Shown piece after piece: positions 8,136-16,716 of a stretch of DNA of 34,104 nucleotides. Each line of letters starts with the position of its first letter. The stretch's first letter is position 1. A model generated the notes under the pieces. That model did no database searches. It was given only the letters and a program-made list of their open reading frames with translations, and had not been told where the DNA came from. A program made the position numbers and the translations under genes. The DNA comes from an uncultured Lachnospiraceae bacterium (lineage in GTDB: Bacteria; Bacillota; Clostridia; Lachnospirales; Lachnospiraceae), in the NCBI GenBank assembly GCA_947172705.1, contig CAMWCA010000038.1, positions 1 through 34,104 on the forward strand. Reading direction: 5' to 3'.

Positions 8136-8954
8136 TTACAGTTCCACCCGACGCATATAATACCCAAACTTCCCGATCTCTACCGCTCCGGCACATTCAA
8201 ATCCTTCAAAACCAAACATCACCGCCACCATTTTTTCCCGCTCAAAATATGTGCCTGGAACGCCCAAATAGAAGCAGGTCCCCGTTTCCTTTCCAATCTC
8301 CCGGTCGGGACCAAGGATTGTATGCCTGTAGTTATAAAACCCATGAAGTAAAAAACTATTATTCACTAGCCTGTGATAAGGCGCCTGCAAAATCACAAAG
8401 TCCTTCGGTTCAATGGATATGAAAAGTCTTTCATCGCCAAAAGGATGTATTTTTTTATAAGTTTTCTGAAGCTGCTCCCATTTATTTTCTGCAACTGCTT
8501 CCGGATGGATTTCCTGCTTCTCATCTCTTTCCTCTTTTGCCGCCACATTCAGCTCTTCTCTTATCAGGCTTTCTTTCTCAAATCTGTCTGTCTCCTGAAA
8601 TGCCCTCCATTGCCCGGCAATCCATTTCCCCTTGTCCAGATGGATCAAAACACCGCACAGATCCTCTTCAGCAAACTCCTCCTCGCCAAAATGCGCGAAG
8701 CCTCCCCTGATCAGGATCGATCTTTTCACATCACCGCAGCCGCCCAGTACACTGACATTACCCCATTGGATCTGCCTGCTCCTGGCTGTGAGAAAAAGCC
8801 CATAGGAACCGTCCCAGATACCTGTATTCTTTACATGTATGTCCAACGTACATGCATCCTTATCTCCGGATATTCTTACAAACCCTGCTGATCCGGTTTT
8901 TACGCCGTCTTGAAACATTGACAGATACACTATTTTTTTCTCATACAAAAACAA
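8136..8954 (-). CDS. DUF6128-like protein of unknown function
   Basis: 272 residues, apparently cytoplasmic, with no signal peptide or membrane segment. The C-terminal half has the conserved pattern HPFGDERLF..I.PKDF..L, NNSFLLHGFYNYRH, YLGVPGTYFERE, MFGFEGFE and FGYYMRRVEL. I recall this as the DUF6128 family of Lachnospiraceae. The N-terminal half (GFVRISG...LDIHVKNTGIWDG) looks like a beta-rich domain; a charged linker lies near residues 130-165. The start is TTG 8954, ideally spaced (6 nt) from AGGGAGGG. The start and ribosome site lie inside a long inverted repeat (8950-9005), suggesting translational control or a terminator overlapping the start. Function unknown. Confidence 0.75.
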   Translation of the reverse strand: MFLYEKKIVYLSMFQDGVKTGSAGFVRISGDKDACTLDIHVKNTGIWDGSYGLFLTARSRQIQWGNVSVLGGCGDVKRSILIRGGFAHFGEEEFAEEDLCGVLIHLDKGKWIAGQWRAFQETDRFEKESLIREELNVAAKEERDEKQEIHPEAVAENKWEQLQKTYKKIHPFGDERLFISIEPKDFVILQAPYHRLVNNSFLLHGFYNYRHTILGPDREIGKETGTCFYLGVPGTYFEREKMVAVMFGFEGFECAGAVEIGKFGYYMRRVEL

Positions 8955-9005
8955 TCTTATCCCTCCCTACAATTATGTACTATTGTATTCCGGGATAAGA
9001 TTGTT
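8950..9005 (-). promoter_or_regulatory. Long hairpin enclosing the ribosome site and TTG start of the DUF6128-like gene
   Basis: Perfect 14-bp arms AACAATCTTATCCC / GGGATAAGATTGTT (8992-9005 and 8950-8963 on the minus strand), a symmetric 4-nt internal loop (GGAA/GGGA), an inner 6-bp stem TACAAT/ATTGTA and an 8-nt loop. The 3' arm holds most of the Shine-Dalgarno region and the TTG codon and runs into TTTTTG. It may act as the terminator of the upstream CdaR-like gene (stop at 9039) and as a lid on translation. Confidence 0.65.
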
Positions 9006-9038
9006 CATTCCATCATTATGAAAATGCCAAAGCGTAAT

Positions 9039-10127
9039 CTAGCGCTCTTCCGCTTCCAAATACTTCATATAGCTATATACCATCATGGCAATTTTAAAGG
9101 TCAACGCATCGTCAAAGGTACGTACATCCAGTCCTGTACTCTTTTGCAGCTTTTCCACTCTGTAAACCAGCGTATTTCGATGTACAAAGAGCTGCCTGGA
9201 AGTTTCCGACACATTCAGATTATTCTCAAAAAATTTATTGACCGTAGAAACGATCTCATCGTCCAGATCCCCGGGGTCATTTCCCTCAAAGATCTCATCA
9301 ATGAAAATCCTGCAAAGATTACTGGGAAGCTGATAGATCAAACGTCCAATCCCAAGGCTTCCATAGGAATTTACTCTCTTTTCCACATAAAAGATCTTCC
9401 CAACCTCAAGCGCCATCATTGCTTCTTTATAGGATTTGGATACATCCTTAAGCTCCTGTACAATGGTACCGTATGCCACCCTCACATTCAGCATTGCCTC
9501 TGTACTCATCATATCCACAATAACCTGCGCCGTCTGTTCCAGTTCCGCCGTCCCATCCTGATGGTCAAGGGCTTTAATCAATATCACATTTTTTTCATCC
9601 ACTGCTGTGATAAAATCTCCTGCCTGTGCAGAAAACATCCCTTTTAAAAGCTCCTTCGCCGCATTGTCTTTTTCTGTTCTGGTTTCCACAATAAAGACGA
9701 CTCTGGGCATCTCCGCTTCAATATGAAGTTTCTTTGCACGATTATATACATCTACCAGAAGCAGATTGTCCATTAAAAGATTCTGAAAAAAATTGTTCCG
9801 GTCAAGGCGTTCTCTATAAGCGAGAATCAATTGCTGGATCTGGCTTGCCGCTATTTTGCCAATTAAATAAGATTCATCGTTGCTGCCCCTTGCGGCAAGT
9901 ATGTAAACCAGCTCCCCATCATCTGTCACCTTCAACAGATGATCCCTTCCTATGACCTGGCTGTCCGCCGGAGAATCGGCAAATCCCCTGATAATATTTC
10001 CCGAGATCTCATTGTCCGCAAACGTAGAGGCAACCTCTGTTCCGTCAATTCCATACACCGCAAGATTTACCTTTGTAATAGATGTCAGTTCTTCAATGCA
10101 GTTTGCTATTACCTGTGTCGTGATCAT
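9039..10127 (-). CDS. CdaR/PucR-type transcriptional regulator
   Basis: 362 residues. The last 75 residues form the PucR-type C-terminal helix-turn-helix (NVSETSRQLFVHRNTLVYRVEKL), used by sugar-diacid (CdaR) and purine (PucR) regulators. The middle (about 130-280) resembles the CdaR GGDEF-like domain without catalytic motifs, and the N-terminus is a diacid-recognition-like sensory region (VNLAVYGIDGTEVAST). The start MITTQVIAN has AAAGGG 9 nt upstream; the longer frame to 10181 would include the promoter -10 box. It has its own promoter and follows the ABC ATPase gene after a strong terminator. It may control carbohydrate uptake, inferred only from this neighbour. Confidence 0.82.
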   Translation of the reverse strand: MITTQVIANCIEELTSITKVNLAVYGIDGTEVASTFADNEISGNIIRGFADSPADSQVIGRDHLLKVTDDGELVYILAARGSNDESYLIGKIAASQIQQLILAYRERLDRNNFFQNLLMDNLLLVDVYNRAKKLHIEAEMPRVVFIVETRTEKDNAAKELLKGMFSAQAGDFITAVDEKNVILIKALDHQDGTAELEQTAQVIVDMMSTEAMLNVRVAYGTIVQELKDVSKSYKEAMMALEVGKIFYVEKRVNSYGSLGIGRLIYQLPSNLCRIFIDEIFEGNDPGDLDDEIVSTVNKFFENNLNVSETSRQLFVHRNTLVYRVEKLQKSTGLDVRTFDDALTFKIAMMVYSYMKYLEAEER

Positions 10128-10156
10128 ACCTTCACACCCTTTCTCAATATAGCTAC

Positions 10157-10186
10157 AGTATATCAGAGTTTCAGTAACCATGGCAA
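10157..10186 (-). promoter_or_regulatory. Promoter of the CdaR-like regulator gene
   Basis: Minus strand: -35 TTGCCA (10181-10186), 18 nt, -10 TATACT (10157-10162), immediately after the terminator of the ABC ATPase gene. Confidence 0.6.
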
Positions 10187-10189
10187 GAA

Positions 10190-10216
10190 AAAAGGGATGC
10201 CTCAGGCATCCCTTTT
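10190..10216 (-). terminator. Intrinsic terminator of the ABC ATPase gene
   Basis: 12-bp perfect stem AAAAGGGATGCC (10190-10201) / GGCATCCCTTTT (10205-10216) with a TCA loop. On the minus strand it ends in TTTTTT. Confidence 0.88.
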
Positions 10217-10226
10217 ATGATTTATA

Positions 10227-11336
10227 CTAGTTGGTAATGATCTGCTCTGTTGTCTTGTCAAATACATGGATCTTATCAACATCAAAAGCAAATTTAACTG
10301 AATCGCCAGGTCTTGCGGTTGTACGTGAATCTACTCTTGCTGTGATCGGGAACTCTGCAAGATCAAAGTATAAGTAAACTTCTGCACCAAGCAATTCATA
10401 AACCTTGATGGTTGACTCAAATACGCACTTGGATGTTTCAATAAACATTTCTGAATCATATACATCCTCAGGACGGATACCAAAGGTAACTGTCTTTCCT
10501 GCATAGCCGCCATCGATCAGCTTTTTGGACTTTTCTGCGGGAAGAGGAATGCTCTTTCCTGCAACCTTAAGGCTTGCTACATCGCCATTTACTTCCACAA
10601 CAGCATCCAGGAAGTTCATCTGAGGTGATCCCATAAATCCTGCTACGAACAGGTTGGTGGGTTTCTCATACAGATTCTGAGGTGTATCTACCTGCTGGAT
10701 CACACCGTCCTTCATAACTACGATTCTGTCACCAAGAGTCATAGCTTCTGTCTGGTCATGTGTTACATAGATAATGGTGGTGCCCAGTCTCTGATGCAGC
10801 TTAGCGATCTCAATACGCATCTGTACACGAAGCTTAGCATCCAGGTTGGAGAGAGGCTCATCCATCAGGAACACCTTAGGGTTACGAACGATTGCACGAC
10901 CCATGGCAACACGCTGTCTCTGACCACCGGATAAAGCCTTCGGCTTACGATCAAGGAGAGCTGTCAGATCAAGGATCTTAGCTGCCTCTTTTACCATCTT
11001 GTCAATTTCATCTTTAGGAACTTTTCTCAATTTAAGACCAAAAGCCATATTGTCATATACTGACATATGAGGATACAAAGCGTAGTTCTGGAATACCATC
11101 GCAATATCTCTGTCCTTAGGTTCAACATCATTTACCACTCTGTCGCCGATTTTCAGTTCACCGGAAGAAATGTCTTCCAGACCTGCAACCATACGAAGTG
11201 TAGTAGACTTACCACATCCTGAAGGTCCTACGAAAATAATGAATTCCTGATCCTGAATTTCAAGATTGAAATCTTTTACTGCCTCGAATCCATTGGGATA
11301 TACCTTGCAGATGTTCTTTAAAGATAAACTTGCCAT
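10227..11336 (-). CDS. Sugar ABC transporter ATP-binding protein, MsmK/UgpC (MalK) type
   Basis: 369 residues, full length for the CUT1 ATPases. Walker [10 protein letters not shown] (37-45), signature LSGGQRQR (135-142), Walker B VFLMDEP (155-161), and H-loop YVTHDQTEA are all present. Residues about 235-369 form the regulatory TOBE/OB part with GIRPEDVY. It energises carbohydrate importers at the membrane. AAGGAGG precedes the ATG. No permease or binding-protein genes are adjacent, which fits the shared, multitask ATPase (MsmK) described in Gram-positives; that role is inferred. A -10 box TATACT lies at 11410-11415 upstream, but the -35 is poor. Confidence 0.93.
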   Translation of the reverse strand: MASLSLKNICKVYPNGFEAVKDFNLEIQDQEFIIFVGPSGCGKSTTLRMVAGLEDISSGELKIGDRVVNDVEPKDRDIAMVFQNYALYPHMSVYDNMAFGLKLRKVPKDEIDKMVKEAAKILDLTALLDRKPKALSGGQRQRVAMGRAIVRNPKVFLMDEPLSNLDAKLRVQMRIEIAKLHQRLGTTIIYVTHDQTEAMTLGDRIVVMKDGVIQQVDTPQNLYEKPTNLFVAGFMGSPQMNFLDAVVEVNGDVASLKVAGKSIPLPAEKSKKLIDGGYAGKTVTFGIRPEDVYDSEMFIETSKCVFESTIKVYELLGAEVYLYFDLAEFPITARVDSRTTARPGDSVKFAFDVDKIHVFDKTTEQIITN

Positions 11337-11486
11337 TTTGTTTGCCTCCTTGAATTTTTATTCTTAGAGCTTTTTGCCCTTAGAATCGGTTTTCATTGAA
11401 TCTGAAATTAGTATACATGAGTTCCCCGCTCTTGCATATGCCATTATTACACAAAGATTTTTCACTTCCATGGACACTTTGTACAA

Positions 11487-12962
11487 TTATGCGCCGGCGC
11501 GATCTCTGTCATCAAAAAATGCAAGCTGATTTTTCCCCCGCTTCTTTGCTTTATACAGTGCCTGGTCAGCCGCCTTATAAAGTGCGTCAAAATCCTTTCC
11601 ATCGGCAGGGAATACCGCCGCGCCAATACTTGCCGTAGGAGAATACTTCACATATTCGCCTACCTGAAAATCCTTAAAGAACTTTACCAGCTTCTGGGCT
11701 TCTTTCAGGGTATTTGCATCTTCCTTAAGATCCTTCAAAAAGATCGTAAATTCGTCACCCCCGGTACGCCCTATGATATCTGTCACTCTGAAATTAACGC
11801 CTATGTGCTTTCCAAGGGTTCTCAAAACCTCATCCCCAAAAGCGTGTCCCAAAGTGTCGTTGATGGTTTTAAAGTTATCAATATCCAGCACAAACATCAT
11901 TGCCATGGAATTAGGAAAGTCCGCTATGTATTCCTTGATCTTACGTTCCGTTGCCAGCTTATTATTAAGTCCTGTGAGCAGATCCGTATCCGCCTTTTCC
12001 TGAAGGGTCTTGCTTCGCTCCGCATTTCGCTTTCTTGTGATGGCATTACTGATCATAAAGACAATGAAAAACAGAACCATCACAAACAGCAGCCAGCAAA
12101 GCTTGACTAATGTTTTTGTCCACGCCTGACTCTGCCTGGCGTCCACATAATCCTGATTGATCCCAATGATCAGATTCCATCCTTCCACTCCTATGGGCGT
12201 AAAGATGATCGTCCTTTTTTCTCCTTCCGAAGCCAGCGCTGTGCTGTAGGTTCTGGCATTCTGCATCGCCACCCTTGCCTGCGTCCCTGAATTCACATAT
12301 TTCTTATCAATGTTCTTCCATATATTTCCCTTTTTTGTAAAATTACTCTCGATCTCCTGATAGGAAAAAAGATTTCCATCCTTGTCGGATACTACCGCAA
12401 AGGCTTCTTTATCAAATTCGCCTGTAATCTCTGTCAGCGTCTTAATTCTGTCCATGGAGTAAAGCAGGATCAGCTTTTCTCCCTCCTCCGATATCGGCAC
12501 AATAACCACGATCGCCTCTTTGCCGGACAGACCGCCATCTTCCAGTCGGTAATGATATGTAACCTCCGAAACCGGCTCCAATGCCCTCTGATAATTTAAC
12601 TCATTCAAATCGCCGGTTCTGCCGTCCTGGGTAATCACCTTTCCGTCCTTATCACAATAAACCGCCTCATAGATCTGCGTCTGTTCCACAAGCGCCTCCA
12701 ATTGCTTCTGTATCACGGATAGATCCTTTTCCCCGTTCATGATCTGTGCAACGGTTTTTCCTGAGATTGCAATACTTTGGAAATCATTGGTGACCTTCAG
12801 CGCATATTTCTCCGTGATTTCTTCTGTCTCAACCTCCACCTGTTTCGTTGACTCATCCATCACATCCACATAAAACTTGAAAAACAGGAGGGAAATCAGC
12901 GCACCTATCCCCAGCAACAATAAAGCCCACTGTAAAATTATCCTGCCACGTCCTTCCTTCAT
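11487..12962 (-). CDS. Membrane-bound diguanylate cyclase with extracytoplasmic sensor (GGDEF)
   Basis: 491 residues. A transmembrane segment lies at about 10-32, an extracellular Cache-like region at about 35-275, a second transmembrane helix at about 285-307, and a GGDEF domain at about 325-485. The active site GGDEF (401-405) is intact, and the inhibitory I-site RVTD (392-395) sits exactly five residues upstream, so it should make c-di-GMP from GTP with product feedback. The start ATG 12962 overlaps the stop of the upstream DUF624 gene by 4 nt (ATGA), with GAGGAG 8 nt before it, indicating translational coupling. The ligand of the sensor is unknown. Confidence 0.9.
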   Translation of the reverse strand: MKEGRGRIILQWALLLLGIGALISLLFFKFYVDVMDESTKQVEVETEEITEKYALKVTNDFQSIAISGKTVAQIMNGEKDLSVIQKQLEALVEQTQIYEAVYCDKDGKVITQDGRTGDLNELNYQRALEPVSEVTYHYRLEDGGLSGKEAIVVIVPISEEGEKLILLYSMDRIKTLTEITGEFDKEAFAVVSDKDGNLFSYQEIESNFTKKGNIWKNIDKKYVNSGTQARVAMQNARTYSTALASEGEKRTIIFTPIGVEGWNLIIGINQDYVDARQSQAWTKTLVKLCWLLFVMVLFFIVFMISNAITRKRNAERSKTLQEKADTDLLTGLNNKLATERKIKEYIADFPNSMAMMFVLDIDNFKTINDTLGHAFGDEVLRTLGKHIGVNFRVTDIIGRTGGDEFTIFLKDLKEDANTLKEAQKLVKFFKDFQVGEYVKYSPTASIGAAVFPADGKDFDALYKAADQALYKAKKRGKNQLAFFDDRDRAGA

Positions 12963-13624
12963 TCCATGCTCTCCTCTTCGGGCGCTATCGTCCACTCATC
13001 AGCATCTTTCTCTTCCGGTTCAAAGCGTTTAAAAGTTTTATTGTAAAGAAGTGCGCATAAATAAGCCGGTCCTGAGATTCCCAGCGCAAAAACAACAGGC
13101 AGCGCCTGTACAAAAAAGATCGCTATTACAATCGGTAAAATCCAGCATACCATCATAAGCAGTGTTTTGGGAAAACTTAAAATCCCCATAAATAAAGAAT
13201 TTTTAAAGGTGTGCTTGATTGAATTATCAAATTTGGCAAGTACCGGAAATACATGCATAACGGCAAACAGAAGGGAAAAACCCATTACCGTCAGCAGCAG
13301 CCTGAGCCAGGAGGGAAATTCAATAACCGCATAACGCATGATAAACGCATCTCCCGCCAGAACTCCGGCAATGCAAAGAAGAATCAGCCAAATAATAGTT
13401 GCCTGCCTGAAATTCTGCTTAAAGGATTTGAAATAGGCTCTTGTAATATAGCCCTCTTCGTCCCTGACAACCTTTAAAACCACATAATTTAATGCCGTCA
13501 TGGAAGCTCCTATTGTAAAAACAGGAATACAGCAGATCAACGTTAATATGTTTAAGTAAATCAAATCTGCCAATTTGCTTAAAAAGCTGAACAGCGGACT
13601 GTCCAAGTTAAATATTCTCCCCAT
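12959..13624 (-). CDS. DUF624 / YesL-family membrane protein
   Basis: 221 residues with about five hydrophobic helices and the family-typical opening (FNLDSPLFSFLSKLADLIYLNILTLICCIPVFTIGAS). YesL-type proteins are integral membrane proteins often beside carbohydrate ABC transporters; their function is not established. The acidic tail (EPEEKDADEW...EEESME) is cytoplasmic by prediction. The stop overlaps the start of the GGDEF gene, and the HD-GYP gene lies 40 bp upstream, so the three probably form one transcript. Confidence 0.85.
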   Translation of the reverse strand: MGRIFNLDSPLFSFLSKLADLIYLNILTLICCIPVFTIGASMTALNYVVLKVVRDEEGYITRAYFKSFKQNFRQATIIWLILLCIAGVLAGDAFIMRYAVIEFPSWLRLLLTVMGFSLLFAVMHVFPVLAKFDNSIKHTFKNSLFMGILSFPKTLLMMVCWILPIVIAIFFVQALPVVFALGISGPAYLCALLYNKTFKRFEPEEKDADEWTIAPEEESME

Positions 13625-13664
13625 TTTTATCCTTCCTTATCTGCCTGCATTTGTAAAATATGTT

Positions 13665-14918
13665 TTATCGTTCTTTCAACTTATCTGAAACCATCCTGTA
13701 TTGTTGATTCATTTTTTTGTATGTACTCATGACCTCATTTGCCCGGGCTTTTACATAATCCATGATTTCATCATAATAATCAAAAAAGACCTTTACTATG
13801 GCTTTATTATATTTTCCTGCCGACGTTTCTTTTCTGATCAGCGCCTGAAGTTCTGCCGATTTATATGCAGGTCTGTAGGCTCTGCTGCCCATCAGCGCCG
13901 CAAGAGAATCTGCCAGCTGTACAATCTGCTGGTTAAGGTTCATCTGTATTCCCCTTAACCCACGGGGATAGCCGCTTCCGTCACAGCGCTCATGGTGCGC
14001 GGCTACAATCTCCACTACCTCCTCCGCCATTCGGTTTTTGAGGACTCTTTCCGCAAGATGCACATGCATTTTGATTTTCCGGTATTCGTCGTCTGACAGC
14101 TTCCTCTTGGCATTGGTGACTTCCTTGGGAACTGCCAGCATACCGATATCATGAAGAAGCGCTCCGTAATAAAGCTGCTCCCTTTCAAGCTCTGTAAGCC
14201 CCGCTTTCTCCCCTATGACTTCTGCTATGCACATACCCACAACTGCATTTACTACCGCCGTTTCACTTTTCAGTCCCTGGCAGTATACCAGCATTTCAAT
14301 AAACTTTTTCTTGTCTTCGTTGGTAAAGATCATATAATCAACAATATCATCCAGTTCTTCCTTATATTCCCCGTTTCTTACCTTGCCCAGCACCTGGTAT
14401 TTTTCCTCTGTTTCCTGAAACAGCTCCAGGGCATCCCTGCTGATCACTGTACCTGCCTGCTTCTGAAACATTTGAAGGTCAAATTTTTCCCCCAAAGCAA
14501 TGGAAAAAATATCGATCTTCTCCGCAAGGCTTAAAGCCGCCGCAATCTCCTTATGCTCCTTATTTAATGCTTCCATCTGGGAATAATCTGTATGATGGTA
14601 AAGGATTATAGGCGCAAGCTCACGCAAAGGCGAAAGATGCTTAAAGACCAAATATCCATAGGTCACATGGGGCATGGGTTCCTTAAACTCATATTGAATC
14701 AATTCCTTTAAGTTATCTGTCTTGTAAGCGCCTATGTCATGCAAAGAAGCCAGAAATACAAAATCGGCCAGCTCAAACTTTTCATAGCCCCCCTTGCACT
14801 CCAGCATCTTGTATAAATAATATGCCACTCTGGAACCGTGATCCATTAACCTGCGGTCAATCATTTTCAAAGCATCCCGCATCAAAAGAAAAATATCCCT
14901 GCTGTGAATATACTCCAT
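13665..14918 (-). CDS. Tandem HD / HD-GYP domain phosphohydrolase-like protein
   Basis: 417 residues with two related HD domains. HD-1 (about 20-135): His27, His60-Asp61 (LHDIG), His84, His108-His109 (HHTDY), with no GYP. HD-2 (about 215-345): His256-Asp257 (LLHDIG), His285/His287, His308-His309, and a complete DGSGYPRGL (313-321), the mark of c-di-GMP phosphodiesterases. By spacing, the first metal-ligand His of HD-2 appears to be Asn224. The start MEYIHSRD has AAGGG 8 nt upstream; GTG 14927 and ATG 14924 are alternatives. It lies next to a GGDEF gene and probably breaks down or senses c-di-GMP, but activity is uncertain. Confidence 0.83.
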   Translation of the reverse strand: MEYIHSRDIFLLMRDALKMIDRRLMDHGSRVAYYLYKMLECKGGYEKFELADFVFLASLHDIGAYKTDNLKELIQYEFKEPMPHVTYGYLVFKHLSPLRELAPIILYHHTDYSQMEALNKEHKEIAAALSLAEKIDIFSIALGEKFDLQMFQKQAGTVISRDALELFQETEEKYQVLGKVRNGEYKEELDDIVDYMIFTNEDKKKFIEMLVYCQGLKSETAVVNAVVGMCIAEVIGEKAGLTELEREQLYYGALLHDIGMLAVPKEVTNAKRKLSDDEYRKIKMHVHLAERVLKNRMAEEVVEIVAAHHERCDGSGYPRGLRGIQMNLNQQIVQLADSLAALMGSRAYRPAYKSAELQALIRKETSAGKYNKAIVKVFFDYYDEIMDYVKARANEVMSTYKKMNQQYRMVSDKLKER

Positions 14919-14967
14919 AGACATCACCCTTATTTGTACACGACTTTTTATTTTATGTCAGATAGTC

Positions 14968-15450
14968 TCAGGATTTCAGCATATACTCCATGGGTGTGTA
15001 AATAATTCCATCCTGCTGCCGTTCCGGTCCTAAATCCGTAAACCCTAATTGATGATAAAAAGCAACTCCATAAGGAGAAGCATTAACTGTAATACGATAT
15101 TTACAAAGTTCGTTTTTAACATAATCAGCCATGTTTTCTATCAGCGCCCTGCCGATCCCATGCCTGTGATAGTCCTTATGCACAAAGAGAAGGGAGATGT
15201 GCATCTCGTTGCGCAAGGTTATCATTCCCACGATCCTGCCCTGCAGGTATGCCGCCATCATCTGATACTTTCCCATCACAAACATCCGCTTCAATCCCGA
15301 ATCTGTGATAAAATCCTCAAAGCTTCTGACGCCCTCCACTGTATACTCATCCGCTTCAAACTCCAGAAAGGTCTTCCAGGCAAGCCCCATCGCCTCTTCC
15401 CAGTCATCCTGATCTGCAAAACGAACCTCGTAAGGTATTTCCCGTTCCAT
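14968..15450 (-). CDS. GNAT family N-acetyltransferase
   Basis: 160 residues, one GNAT fold. The acetyl-CoA binding segment VHKDYHRHGIGRALIENM matches the family motif A (Q/R-x-x-G-x-G/A), and ASPYGVAFYHQLGF matches motif B. The substrate is unknown. The start has AAAGGA 8 nt upstream. It is the first gene after a good promoter and probably heads the transcript with the HD-GYP, DUF624 and GGDEF genes (gaps of 49, 40 and -4 bp). Confidence 0.88.
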   Translation of the reverse strand: MEREIPYEVRFADQDDWEEAMGLAWKTFLEFEADEYTVEGVRSFEDFITDSGLKRMFVMGKYQMMAAYLQGRIVGMITLRNEMHISLLFVHKDYHRHGIGRALIENMADYVKNELCKYRITVNASPYGVAFYHQLGFTDLGPERQQDGIIYTPMEYMLKS

Positions 15451-15482
15451 TGATGCATTCCTTTCAGCATTTCCAATATATT

Positions 15483-15511
15483 ATTATAACAGATAATGCT
15501 TCATATTACAA
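15483..15511 (-). promoter_or_regulatory. Promoter of the GNAT / HD-GYP / GGDEF gene group
   Basis: Minus strand: -35 TTGTAA (15506-15511), 17 nt, -10 TATAAT (15483-15488). Transcription would begin about 25 nt before the GNAT start. Confidence 0.7.
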
Positions 15512-15580
15512 TCAAAGGCATTTTATCTCCAAGTCTGTTTCTGCTTCTATTATAACGCATTTTCTGTTCCATTTCCAGTA

Positions 15581-16573
15581 CTAAGGTACCATTTCTTTTC
15601 CCACCTGATTCACCAGCGGAAGACCGTTTTCCAAAGCGTAAGCGTTCTCCAGAGTTGTCAATGCAATTGCCTGCATTGCCTCTTTTGTAAAAAAGCCCAT
15701 GTGGGAGGTCACCAGCACATTTGGAAAGGTCATCAGGCGCGCCAGATTATCGTCGGCTATAATATCATTGGAGCGGTCTTCATAAAAGACGCCTTCCTCC
15801 TCCTCATAGACATCCAGCCCCACTCCTCCAAATTTTCCTTCCAGCATTGCCACGATCAACGCCTCCGTATCGATCAGCGCGCCTCTGGAAGTATTCACCA
15901 GATAAACGCCTTTCTTCATCATCGCTATGGTCTTTTGGTTAATCAGGTGCCTGGTATCTGAAGTGAGCGGACAATGCAGAGAAATAACATCCGCACTCTT
16001 AAACAGTTCCTCTAAGGATACATACTCTGCTTCAATCCCCTCTATTGGATAAGGATCATAACAGATCACATGGGTCTGGAAACCATTCAGGATACGGATC
16101 ATCGCCTGTCCAATCTTACCGGTTCCAATAACGCCCACCGTTTTTTCATAAAGATCAACTCCCATAAGCCCGTTCAGGCTCATGTTAAACTCCCTGGTTC
16201 TGTTATACGCCTTATGGGTCAATCTGTTCACCGTAAGGAGCAGCGCCATGGAAAACTCAGCCACTGCCTCAGGGGAATAGCTGGGTACTCTGAGAATCAC
16301 AATCTTATCTTCAGCCGCCTTCACATCCACATTATTAAAACCTGCGCAGCGAAGCAAAATAGCCTTAACATTCATTTCATAGAGCGTATTTATCATATCG
16401 GCATTTACATAATCATTGACAAAAATACAGATAGCATCATAGCCCTTTGCCATAAAAATGGTCTCCTGATTACATGCCGCCTCAATAAAATGAATGTCAA
16501 AGCCATATTCTTTTCCCATGGGTTCAAACCATATTTTGTCATATGGTTTCGTTCCGTAAAATGCAATTTTCAT
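15581..16573 (-). CDS. D-lactate dehydrogenase-like 2-hydroxyacid dehydrogenase
   Basis: 330 residues, the size of NAD-dependent D-lactate dehydrogenases. The Rossmann motif GTGKIG (150-155) is followed by Asp173 at the end of the next strand, indicating NAD preference. The catalytic set is Arg230 (NTSRG), a Glu in the DVYEEEEG segment (257-260), and His291 (TSHMGFFT). The FYEDRSNDII stretch is typical of the LdhA group. It reduces pyruvate to D-lactate during fermentation and so recycles NADH; other 2-ketoacids are possible. The start MKIAFYG is placed after GAGGG (5 nt); the ATG at 16585 is less well placed. It appears to be a single-gene unit. Confidence 0.88.
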   Translation of the reverse strand: MKIAFYGTKPYDKIWFEPMGKEYGFDIHFIEAACNQETIFMAKGYDAICIFVNDYVNADMINTLYEMNVKAILLRCAGFNNVDVKAAEDKIVILRVPSYSPEAVAEFSMALLLTVNRLTHKAYNRTREFNMSLNGLMGVDLYEKTVGVIGTGKIGQAMIRILNGFQTHVICYDPYPIEGIEAEYVSLEELFKSADVISLHCPLTSDTRHLINQKTIAMMKKGVYLVNTSRGALIDTEALIVAMLEGKFGGVGLDVYEEEEGVFYEDRSNDIIADDNLARLMTFPNVLVTSHMGFFTKEAMQAIALTTLENAYALENGLPLVNQVGKEMVP

Positions 16574-16716
16574 AGTTTCCCTCATTTCTGCGCTTGCTTT
16601 TGCGCATCATAAAATTCATCATATGCTGCATGTCCATGCTAATGCAGACTACACTTAGTATTTGCAGGGAGAACCCTATTTTATTCTTATAATTTTTTTC
16701 TTATGAATCCCAAAAC

